Part shown: piece after piece, positions 8,934 to 19,392 of the stretch | Numbering within the stretch: the stretch's first letter is position 1 | Layout: each line of letters starts with the position of its first letter | From: Gaiella sp038230035 | Lineage (GTDB): Bacteria > Actinomycetota > Thermoleophilia > Gaiellales > Gaiellaceae | NCBI GenBank assembly: GCA_038230035.1 | Contig: JBBRNX010000013.1 | Coordinates: forward strand, 1 to 64,000 | Direction: 5' to 3' | DNA: 64,000 nt | Position numbers and translations under genes: made by a program | Notes under the pieces: model-generated | Databases searched by the model: none | What the model saw: the letters and a program-made list of their open reading frames with translations, nothing else | Told to the model about the DNA's origin: nothing

Positions 8934-8970
8934 CGTTACGGGTGTAACGCGCCGCGAGTCAGTAAGACTC
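8934..8970. promoter_or_regulatory. Divergent promoter region with two inverted repeats
   Basis: The 73-base space between the two divergent glucosidase genes holds CGTTAC-N4-GTAACG (8934-8949) and GAGTC-N5-GACTC (8956-8970). Both have perfect arms. Position between divergent sugar genes suits a LacI/GntR-type operator pair. The second repeat lies seven bases before the GH63 start and could also act on its translation. Confidence 0.5.
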
Positions 8971-8977
8971 TGGCGAC

Positions 8978-11611
<2,634 letters not shown>

Positions 11612-11761
11612 CTCCGCGTTCTGCGGCGTCGGGCCTCGATCTCGGCGTCGCGGAACGCAATCGCACGTTTCTTTTTGCACGAGCTGTAACGACCTCCAGC
11701 TAGCCGCGACTAGGCGTTCGACAGCTTGCAACGCAGGCCCCGAATTCTTCTGGAGGTTCCA

Positions 11762-12910
11762 ATGAAAGCGATCGCCGTCCATCCAGGAACGCCCGATTCG
11801 ATCCACCTCCGGGAGATCGAGAAGCCGAAGGTCACCGACATCGCGGACGGACGGGGCGTCCTTGTAAAGGTGCTCCGCGTCGGCGTCGACGGGACGGACA
11901 AGGAGATCAACGCAGCCGAGTACGGCGCGGCTCCCGCAGGTGACGACTACCTCGTCACCGGGCACGAGAGCCTTGGCCAGGTCGTCGAGGTCGGGCCGAA
12001 CGTGCCAACCACGATCCGCCCCGGCACGATCGTCGTCTCCAGCGTCCGCAGGCCCGGCTCGTCGATCTACGGGGCGATCGGCCTTCAGGACTTCACGACC
12101 GACGACGTCTACTACGAGCGCGGCATCAACCTGCTGCACGGCTATCTGACGGAGTACTACGTCGAGGACGCACAGTATGTATTCCCGCTGCCGGCGGCGC
12201 TCCAGGAGGTCGGCGTCCTGCTCGAGCCGACGACGGTCGCCGAGAAAGGCATCAACCACGCGTACGAGATCCAGCGGCGCCTCAAGGTGTGGGAGCCGAA
12301 GCGCGCCTGCGTTCTCGGCTCAGGCACTGTTGGCTTGCTGACTGCGCTGGTTGCCCGGTTGCGCGGCCTTGAGCTGACGGTCTTCTCGCAGCGGCAGAAG
12401 CCGTACCGGAACGCGGAGCTCGTCGAGGAGCTCGGCGGCGTCTACATCTCCTCGCAGGACATGTCGCTCGCCGAGGTCAGCGCCGAGCGCGGCCCGTTCG
12501 ACGTGATCCTCGACGCGACCGGTTTCAGCCCGATTGTCTGGGAAGCTGCTGAAGTACTAGGGAATAACGGTGTCCTCGTTCTCGCCTCGATCACAGGCGG
12601 CGAGCGTACGGCGACGATCAACTCGGACAAGATCAACCAGGGGTTCGTCCTCGGCAACAAGGTGATGGTCGGCACCGTCAACGCGGCGCCGAACGACTTC
12701 CGCACAGGTGTCGACGACCTGATCAAGGCCGAGGCGCTCTTCCCTGGCTGGCTCGTGCAGCTGCTGACCACACCGATCGACGGGCTCGAGAACCACGACG
12801 AGATGATCCGCGCACTCACTGAGGACCACGAGGCGATAAAGGTCTACGTCGAGATCGCCCAGGCTGACGAGAGCGCATCTCTCTCCGAGCTCGCCGCGAC
12901 CGCTTCCTGA
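11762..12910 (+). CDS. gdh: Glucose 1-dehydrogenase, archaeal-type zinc MDR
   Basis: A 382-residue medium-chain dehydrogenase that oxidises glucose to glucono-1,5-lactone with NAD(P)+. The Zn site is the GlcDH type: the usual first Cys is replaced by Asp (VGVDGTD, D43), followed by GHE (H68, E69). The Rossmann motif is LGSGTVGLL. The C-terminal Glucose_dehyd_C region includes the NKVMVGTVNAAP segment. GGAGG stands ten bases before the ATG at 11762. Downstream gluconolactonase genes would take its product, and the upstream glucosidases would supply substrate. A 150-base gap separates it from the GH63 gene and may hold its own promoter, although no clear -35/-10 pair is seen. Confidence 0.9.
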   Translation: MKAIAVHPGTPDSIHLREIEKPKVTDIADGRGVLVKVLRVGVDGTDKEINAAEYGAAPAGDDYLVTGHESLGQVVEVGPNVPTTIRPGTIVVSSVRRPGSSIYGAIGLQDFTTDDVYYERGINLLHGYLTEYYVEDAQYVFPLPAALQEVGVLLEPTTVAEKGINHAYEIQRRLKVWEPKRACVLGSGTVGLLTALVARLRGLELTVFSQRQKPYRNAELVEELGGVYISSQDMSLAEVSAERGPFDVILDATGFSPIVWEAAEVLGNNGVLVLASITGGERTATINSDKINQGFVLGNKVMVGTVNAAPNDFRTGVDDLIKAEALFPGWLVQLLTTPIDGLENHDEMIRALTEDHEAIKVYVEIAQADESASLSELAATAS

Positions 12911-12930
12911 CGATCGAAAGGAGCCGAGCC

Positions 12931-13641
12931 ATGATCGAGACAGCTGTGTTCGGCCTCGCCAGTGTGGAGCGTGAGCCGCTGTCGATGGCCGACTACGGCC
13001 TGCTCGCCGACCGCTCTGCGGCAGCGCTCGTCGGTCGCGACGGATCGATCGACTGGCTCTGTCTGCCGCGGTACGACAGTCCGGCGATCTTCGACCGCAT
13101 CCTCGATCCGCGGGGCGGTCACTGGTCCATCAGCCCGGCCGCTGGGTTCGCCAGCGAGCAGCGGTATTTCCCGGGCACGCTCGTCCTCCAGACGACCTTC
13201 ACGACCGACGCGGGAGTCGTGCGGCTGACCGACGCGATGCTCTTCGCACACGACGCCGGCTCGCCACACGAGGTTCTGCGAGGCGTCGAGGGCATCTCCG
13301 GTGAGGTCGACCTCGTCATGGAGCTCGCGTCACGGAGCGAGGATCCAACCCGGGTCGCCGTTCGCGCGGGCGTGCCGGTCGAGCTCGACACGGTCATACG
13401 CGCGTCGTTCGCGGTGAGCGCTGGCGATCGCATCGGGTTCTCGCTCTGTTGGATCCCGACGGATGCACGGGTAGCACCCGAGCCGACCGCGCCGACGGCT
13501 GTTGCTGCGCGGATCAAGGAAACCGTGTGGCGCTCCTGGGAGGAGGGCCACGATGTCTCCGCGGGAACGCACCGTAGGCTCGCCGAGCTGAGCTCCCATC
13601 TCGTCGAGCGCGGCGAGACCCGCGAGCTCGTCGGCGCGTAG
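12931..13641 (+). CDS. Stand-alone trehalase/glucoamylase N-terminal domain (GH15-like)
   Basis: A 236-residue protein that matches only the N-terminal beta domain of GH15 trehalase-like proteins: DYGLLADRSAAALVGRDGSI, DWLCLPRYDSPAIFD, then ARIKETVWRSWEEGHDV where the linker to the catalytic toroid normally begins. The (alpha/alpha)6 catalytic domain (about 350 residues) is absent. After EGHDV the last 27 residues are unrelated to it. The reading frame is clean and followed two bases later by the next gene, so this is a deletion or a genuine stand-alone domain rather than a frameshift. AAAGGAG precedes the ATG at 12931. It could bind carbohydrate but should not hydrolyse. Confidence 0.7.
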   Translation: MIETAVFGLASVEREPLSMADYGLLADRSAAALVGRDGSIDWLCLPRYDSPAIFDRILDPRGGHWSISPAAGFASEQRYFPGTLVLQTTFTTDAGVVRLTDAMLFAHDAGSPHEVLRGVEGISGEVDLVMELASRSEDPTRVAVRAGVPVELDTVIRASFAVSAGDRIGFSLCWIPTDARVAPEPTAPTAVAARIKETVWRSWEEGHDVSAGTHRRLAELSSHLVERGETRELVGA

Positions 13642-13643
13642 CT

Positions 13644-14651
13644 ATGAGCGCGGTCGCTTCCATTGCTGCGAACGAGGCGCCGTTCACGTCCCACAATGCA
13701 GCGTTCGCCGACGTGCTCGGCAGGGCCCCGCAGCTCACCCGAGTGGTCGGTGTCGATGCGCACGAAGGCCCTGTTTACGTTGCCGACGAGGACGCTCTCT
13801 ACTTCACGTCGCTGCCGCGCGGGACCGGCGTCCCGGTCGTGGACGTCAAGCGGCTTGCGCTGGACGGCGATCGTTTCCCGCTCGAGCCCGAGCGCGTGGA
13901 CGTCGTACGCCCGAACGCGAATGCAGCGAACGGCATGACGCACGGTCTCGACGGCCGCCTTCTCGTCTGCGAGCAGGGCGCACCGGCGAGCCACGGGCAG
14001 ATCAGCGCTTTCGACCCCGCAACGGGCGAGGTCGAGACGGTGGTCGACTCCTGGCGCGGCCTGCGCTTCAACTCGCCGAACGATGTCGTCGTCGGCCGCG
14101 ACGGCTCGATCTGGTCCACGGATCCAAGCTACGGGCATCTGCAGGGCTTCAAGCCTGGACCGCTCGTCGGCGACTACGTCTACCGCCACGACCCGCGCAC
14201 CGGCCAGACCTCCGTCGTAGCCGATTCGTTCGAGAAGCCGAACGGGCTCGCGTTCTCGCCCGACCACTCCGTTCTCTATGTGACCGACAGCGGCGCGAAC
14301 CAGGAAGCAGGCAGCTTCTACCCGAAGCTGCCGCACCACATCGTCGCGTTCGATGTCACCGCCGACGGTCGTCACCTGATTGGCGAGCGGCTCTTTGCTG
14401 TGACCGCGCGTGGCTTCCCGGACGGGATCAAGGTCGACAGCGAGAGCCGCGTGTACGCGTCGTCCTTCGGCGGCGTCGAGGTCTTCTTGCCCGAAGGCGA
14501 CCTGATCGGCGAGATCACTCTGCCCGGTGCCGTCAACTTCGCGTTCGGCGGCGCCGAACGAAACATCCTCTTCATCACGGCCGACACGGCGATCTGGGCA
14601 GCAGTCCTGAACGCGCGCGGCCCGTCAACCCACCAAGCAAAAGGAGCCTGA
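13644..14651 (+). CDS. SMP-30/gluconolactonase family protein
   Basis: A 335-residue six-bladed propeller. Family landmarks are HEGPVYVADEDALYFTSLP (blade 1), NGMTHGLDGRLLVCEQG, RFNSPNDVVVGRDGSIWSTD with metal-ligand Asn and Asp, KPNGLAFSPDHSVLYVTDSG, and the late GFPDGIKVDSESRVY. It should open sugar lactones such as gluconolactone to the acid. It follows glucose dehydrogenase and the GH15-like domain with a two-base gap, and is only three bases from the next gene, so it belongs to the same transcription unit. No signal peptide is seen. Confidence 0.88.
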   Translation: MSAVASIAANEAPFTSHNAAFADVLGRAPQLTRVVGVDAHEGPVYVADEDALYFTSLPRGTGVPVVDVKRLALDGDRFPLEPERVDVVRPNANAANGMTHGLDGRLLVCEQGAPASHGQISAFDPATGEVETVVDSWRGLRFNSPNDVVVGRDGSIWSTDPSYGHLQGFKPGPLVGDYVYRHDPRTGQTSVVADSFEKPNGLAFSPDHSVLYVTDSGANQEAGSFYPKLPHHIVAFDVTADGRHLIGERLFAVTARGFPDGIKVDSESRVYASSFGGVEVFLPEGDLIGEITLPGAVNFAFGGAERNILFITADTAIWAAVLNARGPSTHQAKGA

Positions 14652-14654
14652 ACC

Positions 14655-15488
14655 ATGGCATTCGTACGCACGCGCAGGATCATCGACGACGCCGGCGCGG
14701 AAGCCGTCATCGCCGCCGCCGAGAAGGTCGCCAACGAGAACGGGTACCGCGTCGTCTTCGCCGTCGTCGACCCGTGGGGCGAGGTGATCCAGCTCCGCCG
14801 CACGCAGAACGCGCAGATCGCGAGCAGCCGGGTCGCGGTTGACAAGGCGCGCACCGCTGCGATCTTCGTTCGTCCGAGCCGTGTCATGGAGGAGCAGGTC
14901 ACGAACGGTCGTCTGGGCGCGCTTGCACTCCACGGCGTCTCGGCGCTGACCGGCGGCATTCCGCTGGTCGTCGACGGCGAGGTCGTCGGCGCGATCGGCA
15001 CGAGCGGCGAGACGCCCGATCAGGACGAGGCGTGCTCGATCGCCGGCGCGGCAGCGGAGTTCTCGACGGTCGAGGTTCCGGCGATCACCTTCGAAGGCGC
15101 CAAGCTCGCAGCCGAAGCCGTGCAGGAAGTCTCGGAGGAGCGGGGCGTCTCACCCGTCGCGGCTGTCGTCGACGCCGGAGGCGCGCTCGTCTACCTGTGG
15201 CGGCCCGACGCCGCGCAGGTCGCAAGCGCCGAGGTTTCGGTCGACAAGGCTCGCACGGCTGCGATCTATCGTCGGCCGAGCAAGGACTTCGAAGATCAGG
15301 CTTCGGGCGGCCGGCCGTCTGCGCTACACCTCGCTAGGGCGGTGCCTCTGCAGGGCGGGATGCCGATCATGTTCGACGGTCAGGTCATCGGAGCGATCGG
15401 GGTCAGCGGTGCCACGTCGGCTCCGGAGGATCAGGAGCTGGCCACCATCGGCGCGGCTGCGGCGTCGCTCGTGAAGGTCGAGGCGTAG
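14655..15488 (+). CDS. Tandem HbpS/GlcG-type heme-binding domain protein
   Basis: A 277-residue protein made of two copies of the HbpS/GlcG domain (about residues 8-140 and 148-277). Both copies carry the paired landmarks VDKARTAAI(F/Y).RPS and a glycine-rich end (VDGEVVGAIGTSG; FDGQVIGAIGVSG). Single-domain members bind heme or cobalamin-like ligands or accompany glycolate and sugar-acid oxidation genes, but their function is poorly known. AAGGAG precedes the ATG. Its place between two gluconolactonase genes suggests a supporting role in sugar oxidation, which is inference. Confidence 0.82.
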   Translation: MAFVRTRRIIDDAGAEAVIAAAEKVANENGYRVVFAVVDPWGEVIQLRRTQNAQIASSRVAVDKARTAAIFVRPSRVMEEQVTNGRLGALALHGVSALTGGIPLVVDGEVVGAIGTSGETPDQDEACSIAGAAAEFSTVEVPAITFEGAKLAAEAVQEVSEERGVSPVAAVVDAGGALVYLWRPDAAQVASAEVSVDKARTAAIYRRPSKDFEDQASGGRPSALHLARAVPLQGGMPIMFDGQVIGAIGVSGATSAPEDQELATIGAAAASLVKVEA

Positions 15489-15490
15489 CC

Positions 15491-15868
15491 ATGGCCACCG
15501 CGAATAGCGCCGTCTTCTTCTCGCGCGCAGCTGTCGACGAGAAGTTCCAGACCGGTGGGCTGCTGCTGGACACGGGCGGCTACAAGATCGACGCCGGGCG
15601 GCGGAACGCCCCCGGCGAGGTCGAGTTCCACGAGCGCGTCGTCGATGTGATGCACGTTGTCCAGGGGACCGCGACCGTCGTCACCGGCGGCGAGATGATC
15701 GACACGCGCGAAGTCGCCGCCGGCGAGATTCGCGCCAGGGCGATCGAAGGCGGCACGTCGAACGCGCTGGCCGAGGGCGATGTCCTCGCGATCCCGAACG
15801 GCGTCCCGCACCAGTTCGTCGACGTCTCCGATCCGTTCCTCTACTTCGTCGTGAAAGTCGAGGCCTAG
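15491..15868 (+). CDS. Small cupin-domain protein
   Basis: A 125-residue single-domain cupin. Motif 1 reads G.VEFHERVVDVMHVVQGTA and motif 2 reads EGDVLAIPNGVPHQF, giving His/Glu candidates for a metal. The family ranges from isomerases and dioxygenases to plain binding proteins, so the reaction is unknown. It lies two bases after the HbpS-type gene and two before the next gluconolactonase, so it is part of the operon and likely acts on a sugar acid or lactone. Confidence 0.8.
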   Translation: MATANSAVFFSRAAVDEKFQTGGLLLDTGGYKIDAGRRNAPGEVEFHERVVDVMHVVQGTATVVTGGEMIDTREVAAGEIRARAIEGGTSNALAEGDVLAIPNGVPHQFVDVSDPFLYFVVKVEA

Positions 15869-15870
15869 AC

Positions 15871-17467
15871 ATGGCTACCGCAACGCTCACCCCGGCGACG
15901 CGGCTCCCCGGCCCACCCGAGCTCCTGCCCGGCCGGCCGGACGCGATCGTCGACCTGCAGACCGACGAGGGCGCCGCGCTCGTCGGCGGCCAGTGGCACT
16001 ACTCGGACGCGACGGTCGAGGAGATCGACTTCGTCGAGCTCGGCTCTGCCGCTGACCCGCTTGGCCCCGGCGCCGTCCCGAACCGCACCTACGACGTGCT
16101 TCCCCACGCCGAGGCCGCCGACTATGACGTCTCGGACTGGCGGACGCTCGCGCCCGCGGACACGATGCGCCGGCTCGCGAACGGCCGAGTGTGCTTCAAC
16201 TGGTACCGCATCGACGTCACGATCCCGGAGCTGGTCGGTGATCTCGACCCAAGCGGCTCGTCCGTCGTCTTCGAAGTCACGATCGACGACTACGCCGAGG
16301 TGTGGGTCAACGGTGAACTGCCGCATGCGATCGGTGATACAGGAGCCCAGGTCGTCGGCGGCTTCAATGCGCCGAACCGCGTCTTGTTAACGCAGGACGC
16401 CAAGCCGGGCGACGTGTTCCAGATCGCTGTCTTCGGCATCAACGGCCCGATCTCGGCCTCGCCGCGCAACTACATCTGGATGCGAACTGCGACGCTCGAC
16501 TTCTACGCGGCCGAGCGCGCAGCCGTCGGCCAGGAGGCCGAGCTCGAGGTCGAGCGCACCGACCCGCGTCTGGACTCGATCGTCCCGGTCGACGCGAGGC
16601 TCGAGAAGGTCGCGGGCGGCTTCGAGTTCACCGAGGGACCGGTTTGGGCCAGCGACGGCGCGCTGCTCTTCAGCTCGCCGAACACGAACGCGATCTATCG
16701 CTGGACGCCTGCCGGCGCGGTCACCGTCTTCCGCTCGAAGAGCGGCTACACAGGGCTCGACATCGGGCGCTACCACCAGCCCGGCTCTAACGGGCTCACG
16801 TTCGACCCGCAGAACGGCCTGCTGACGATATGCCAGCACGGCAACCGCCGGATCCTCCGCGTCAACCCGCACGGGGACACGACCGTGCTCGCCGACAGCT
16901 ACGACGGCATGCCGGCTGAACAGCCCGAACGACCTCGTCTATCGCTCCGACGGGACGCTGTACTTCACCGATCCGCCGTTCGGTCTGCCTGGCCTGTTCG
17001 ACGATCCCGCCAAGGAGACGCCGTTCAGCGGCGTCTACCGCGTTCGGGACGGCGTCGTGTCACTGGAGAGCGATGAGCTCGAGGGCCCGAACGGCCTCGC
17101 GTTCTCGCCCGACGAGCGGTACCTCTACGTCGGCAACTGGGATCCGGAGCGCAAGATCGTGATGCGCTACGAGGTCGCCGGCGACGGAGCGCTCTCGAAC
17201 GGCTCCGTCTTCTACGACATGACCGATGCGCCCGGCGAGGACGCACTCGACGGGATCAAGGTCGACGTCGAGGGGAATCTGTACGTCTGCGGCCCCGGCG
17301 GTCTGTGGGTGCTCTCGCCGGAGGGCGAGCGGCTCGGCTTGCTGAAGCTCCCCGAGGATCCGCACAACATCGCGTTCGGCGACGCGGACAGCAAGACGCT
17401 CTACATCGCCGCCCTGACCAGCATCTACCGGATCCGGCTGGGCATCGCCGGCATCCGCCCGACGTAA
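15871..17467 (+). pseudogene. Gluconolactonase with extra N-terminal domain, frameshifted
   Basis: About 210 residues of a beta-sandwich-like domain (CFNWYRIDVTIPELVG, FEVTIDDYAEVWVNGELP, VFQIAVFGINGP) precede an SMP-30 propeller that starts at FEFTEGPVWASDGALLFSSP. After LADSYDGM (about 16911) the frame is lost. The +1 frame continues the family sequence exactly: RLNSPNDLVYRSDGTLYFTD, then GPNGLAFSPDERYLYVGNWD to a TAA at 17467. One extra C near 16912 explains it. If intact it would be about 531 residues. The N-terminal part resembles the jelly-roll domains of glycosidases that bind sugars. It closes the glucose-oxidation gene row. Confidence 0.82.
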
Positions 17468-17468
17468 C

Positions 17469-17492
17469 GGGCGAGGCAAGCCTCGCCCCTAC
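17469..17492. repeat. REP-like palindrome with CTAC tail
   Basis: GGGCGAGGC (17469-17477), loop AA, GCCTCGCCC (17480-17488), then CTAC. It begins two bases after a stop codon. The same core occurs at 63764-63791 and a related one at 63807-63829, so it is a dispersed element. It may also act as a transcript 3' end between the gluconolactonase and peroxiredoxin genes. Confidence 0.7.
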
Positions 17493-17511
17493 AACTCGAG
17501 AGGAGACAGAG

Positions 17512-18078
17512 ATGGCCAGCAAGCTGAAGGTGGGAGAGACGCTCCCCGACTTCGAGCTCCCGGACGACATGGGTGTCATCCACAGGCTGTCGGAGCTGCA
17601 GGGCGACAACCCGACGGTGCTCATGCTGGCGCGCGGCGAGCATTGCCCGCGCGAGCGCCAGCACCAGCGGGAGCTCGTCAAGCTGTACGACTTCTGCCCG
17701 GTGGGGTTCACCGAGATGGTGAGCGTCTTCCCGAACGATCAGCACGACACGAACAAGATGAAGATCGCGACCGGCGCGTTCTGGACCTATCTCGCGGACG
17801 AGAACTACGAGCTGCAGACCGAGCTCGACATACGCGAGTACACGGACACCCACCACTCGAATGCGGGCGTGCCGATCACGCTCGTGCTCGCTCCGGGCCT
17901 ACAGATCGACAAGATCTACAACGGCTACTGGTTCTGGGGCCGCCCGTCCACGTACCAGCTCTGGGCTGATTTGGGCGACCTGTTCCAGCGCATCAAGCCG
18001 GACTTCGATCCGCTGACGGACGAGGCTCGGGCAGCGTGGGAAGAGAGCCAGGGCGTCCTGGCCGGCGCCTCTCACTGA
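17512..18078 (+). CDS. Peroxiredoxin/redoxin-like protein
   Basis: A 188-residue thioredoxin-fold protein of the AhpC/TSA-redoxin type. The N-terminus KVGETLPDFELPDD is the family opening and the candidate active Cys lies in RGEHCPRERQHQREL (near residue 44). The second Cys of the CP.C motif is absent and only one other Cys is present (FCPVG), so a classical disulfide mechanism is not obvious. It may reduce peroxides or act as a chaperone-like redoxin. AGGAG stands before the ATG at 17512. A REP-like palindrome lies upstream and a strong hairpin follows its stop, so it may be transcribed with the sugar genes or on its own. Confidence 0.78.
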   Translation: MASKLKVGETLPDFELPDDMGVIHRLSELQGDNPTVLMLARGEHCPRERQHQRELVKLYDFCPVGFTEMVSVFPNDQHDTNKMKIATGAFWTYLADENYELQTELDIREYTDTHHSNAGVPITLVLAPGLQIDKIYNGYWFWGRPSTYQLWADLGDLFQRIKPDFDPLTDEARAAWEESQGVLAGASH

Positions 18079-18095
18079 GTCGCCGGTTCTGACGT

Positions 18096-18124
18096 GGCCG
18101 GGCGGGGCAGAGTCCCGCTCGGCC
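18096..18124 (+). terminator. Strong GC hairpin after the peroxiredoxin gene
   Basis: An 11-base stem (18096-18106 with 18114-18124, one G-U pair) encloses a seven-base loop and starts 18 bases after the stop. There is no clear T-run behind it, so it is a terminator-like or mRNA-stabilising structure rather than a classical intrinsic terminator. Confidence 0.45.
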
Positions 18125-18200
18125 ATCTTGCGGGTGCTCCCTTCGAGGCGCACCCTTGTGAGCGGTGGAGCCGGAGCCGATCATCTATCGCGAAGAGGTG

Positions 18201-18308
18201 ATGGCTATCCTTTTTGGCCTGGCGGACATCAACGTCATGCTGGGCAGAATCGTGCGACTCTTGGAGGACGACGATGGCCAAGAAGAAGAGGACGAAGACG
18301 AGTCCTGA
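18201..18308 (+). CDS. Acidic mini-protein (35 residues), overlaps the next gene
   Basis: An ATG at 18201 with GAAGAGG just upstream opens a 35-residue frame. Residues 1-22 are a hydrophobic/amphipathic helix (MAILFGLADINVMLGRIVRL) and the end is strongly acidic (LEDDDGQEEEDEDES). Its last 35 bases overlap the next mini-gene in another frame. The pattern resembles small uncharacterised actinobacterial proteins as I remember them. No function can be given. The overlap and charge pattern argue for a real gene, but the short length keeps confidence modest. Confidence 0.45.
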   Translation: MAILFGLADINVMLGRIVRLLEDDDGQEEEDEDES

Positions 18309-18423
18309 GCAGTGGGCGAAGTGGGAGGAGAACCAGCGCCGGCTCTACGAGCTCGCCGAGCGCAGGCTGAAGGAAATCGCCTCCAGAGCCACAGCGGCCG
18401 ACCACAAGCCCGAGTCGGCGTAG
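18274..18423 (+). CDS. Basic mini-protein (49 residues)
   Basis: An ATG at 18274 with GGAGG seven bases upstream (18263-18267) starts a 49-residue protein: lysine-rich start MAKKKRTKTSPEQ, then a likely helix rich in Arg and Glu (EENQRRLYELAERRLKEIAS). Its first 35 bases encode the acidic tail of the previous mini-gene in another frame. It could be a small nucleic-acid- or ribosome-associated protein, but no family is recognised. The good ribosome site supports translation. Confidence 0.5.
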   Translation: MAKKKRTKTSPEQWAKWEENQRRLYELAERRLKEIASRATAADHKPESA

Positions 18424-18465
18424 CGCCGATTCGGCGTACAGGCCTCCGGGTTCAGTCGAACAGAG

Positions 18466-18936
18466 TCACGCTGCCGAGCCAGTCTTGTCGGCAGCTGCCG
18501 GGTTGTGGACGAGGTCGAGCGTTCGCTGGTGCGCGTTCTCGATTGCGATCACGAAGCAGACGCGGTTGGGTCCGCGGTAGCGGTTGGGGAACGGCTCGCT
18601 TGTGTACTTCACCGCGATTGGGTCCATGTACTCGCAATCGCGGTCGGGCCGCATCTCGACGACCCGTCCACTAAGGGTTGCCATGCGATACGGGTTGGCG
18701 TGATCGGCGACGGACAGCCCGACGCGCGGATCGCGCTGCAGGTCCTTCGCTTTCCAGTTCCGATCGTCGGTGCAGATCAGGACGTTCTCGCCCTCGAGTC
18801 CGACCCAGACGATCCAGTTGCGAGGAGCACCGTTGCGACGCACGGTCGAAAGATGGACGTAGTTGGGCGCGTCGAGGAGGTCGCGGATCTGCTTGGGGAT
18901 GTCGATCGCGGCCTCCGTCACGCTTGCGTTGTTCAA
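18466..18936 (-). CDS. Pyridoxamine 5'-phosphate oxidase-like (PPOX/F420) protein
   Basis: A 156-residue split-barrel flavin-type protein. The family core is PNYVHLSTVRRNGAPRNWIV, then LICTDDRNWKAKDLQRDPRV and a GRVVEM strand. Such proteins bind FMN or F420 and reduce small molecules or biliverdin-like compounds. It is the last gene of a minus-strand operon, three bases after the small membrane protein, together with a GMC oxidoreductase and a cyclase-family hydrolase. The substrate is unknown. Confidence 0.82.
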   Translation of the reverse strand: MNNASVTEAAIDIPKQIRDLLDAPNYVHLSTVRRNGAPRNWIVWVGLEGENVLICTDDRNWKAKDLQRDPRVGLSVADHANPYRMATLSGRVVEMRPDRDCEYMDPIAVKYTSEPFPNRYRGPNRVCFVIAIENAHQRTLDLVHNPAAADKTGSAA

Positions 18937-18939
18937 CCG

Positions 18940-19392
18940 TCAGTCCAGGAGCTCGTACGCAACGCCCGTCGCTGCCGCGTACACCGCATGATGGAACAGG
19001 TCGATCGCGACGTCTTCCTTTCCCCAGAAGACGAACGGCGGGGCGATGTCGAGGGCCGGGAGCATCACGGCTGCGCTGCCCCAGATAGCCGCAAAATGCG
19101 CCGGCGTTGCGAGCTTCGGGCCTAGGCCGAACTCGCGCAGCACCGCTCGGGCGATGCCCCAGCCGGTGCCATAGCCCCAGTGGGAGAGGTCGCTGAACCG
19201 CGCCTTCGCGCGCGCGTCCTCGAACTCCTTGATGCCGAGCACCTTCGCAGTCGCTCTCGCCGGCGCGTCGCTGAACTGGCGGCCGCGGAGCTTCGCCTCG
19301 ATCGTGCTCGACACCGTCATCGCGGCGGTGCCGGCGAGACCTGCGACGACTCCTTTGCCGATCGTGCGAGCGAGCCGACTCCCGATCTTCAT
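18940..19392 (-). CDS. Small membrane protein of unknown function
   Basis: A 150-residue protein with a glycine/alanine-rich first helix (GKGVVAGLAGTAAMTVSSTI) and two or three later hydrophobic stretches (HFAAIWGSAAVMLPAL; AVYAAATGVAYELLD). I do not recognise the family with confidence; the opening resembles DUF1440-like membrane proteins. Its ATG overlaps the stop of the GMC oxidoreductase by one base (TGATG), so the two are translationally coupled and may work together at the membrane. Confidence 0.7.
   Translation of the reverse strand: MKIGSRLARTIGKGVVAGLAGTAAMTVSSTIEAKLRGRQFSDAPARATAKVLGIKEFEDARAKARFSDLSHWGYGTGWGIARAVLREFGLGPKLATPAHFAAIWGSAAVMLPALDIAPPFVFWGKEDVAIDLFHHAVYAAATGVAYELLD

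Noticed and set aside
16909..16915. Programmed frameshift in the second gluconolactonase
   Set aside because: There is no slippery run or following pseudoknot. One extra C explains the break, as at two other sites of the same sign.
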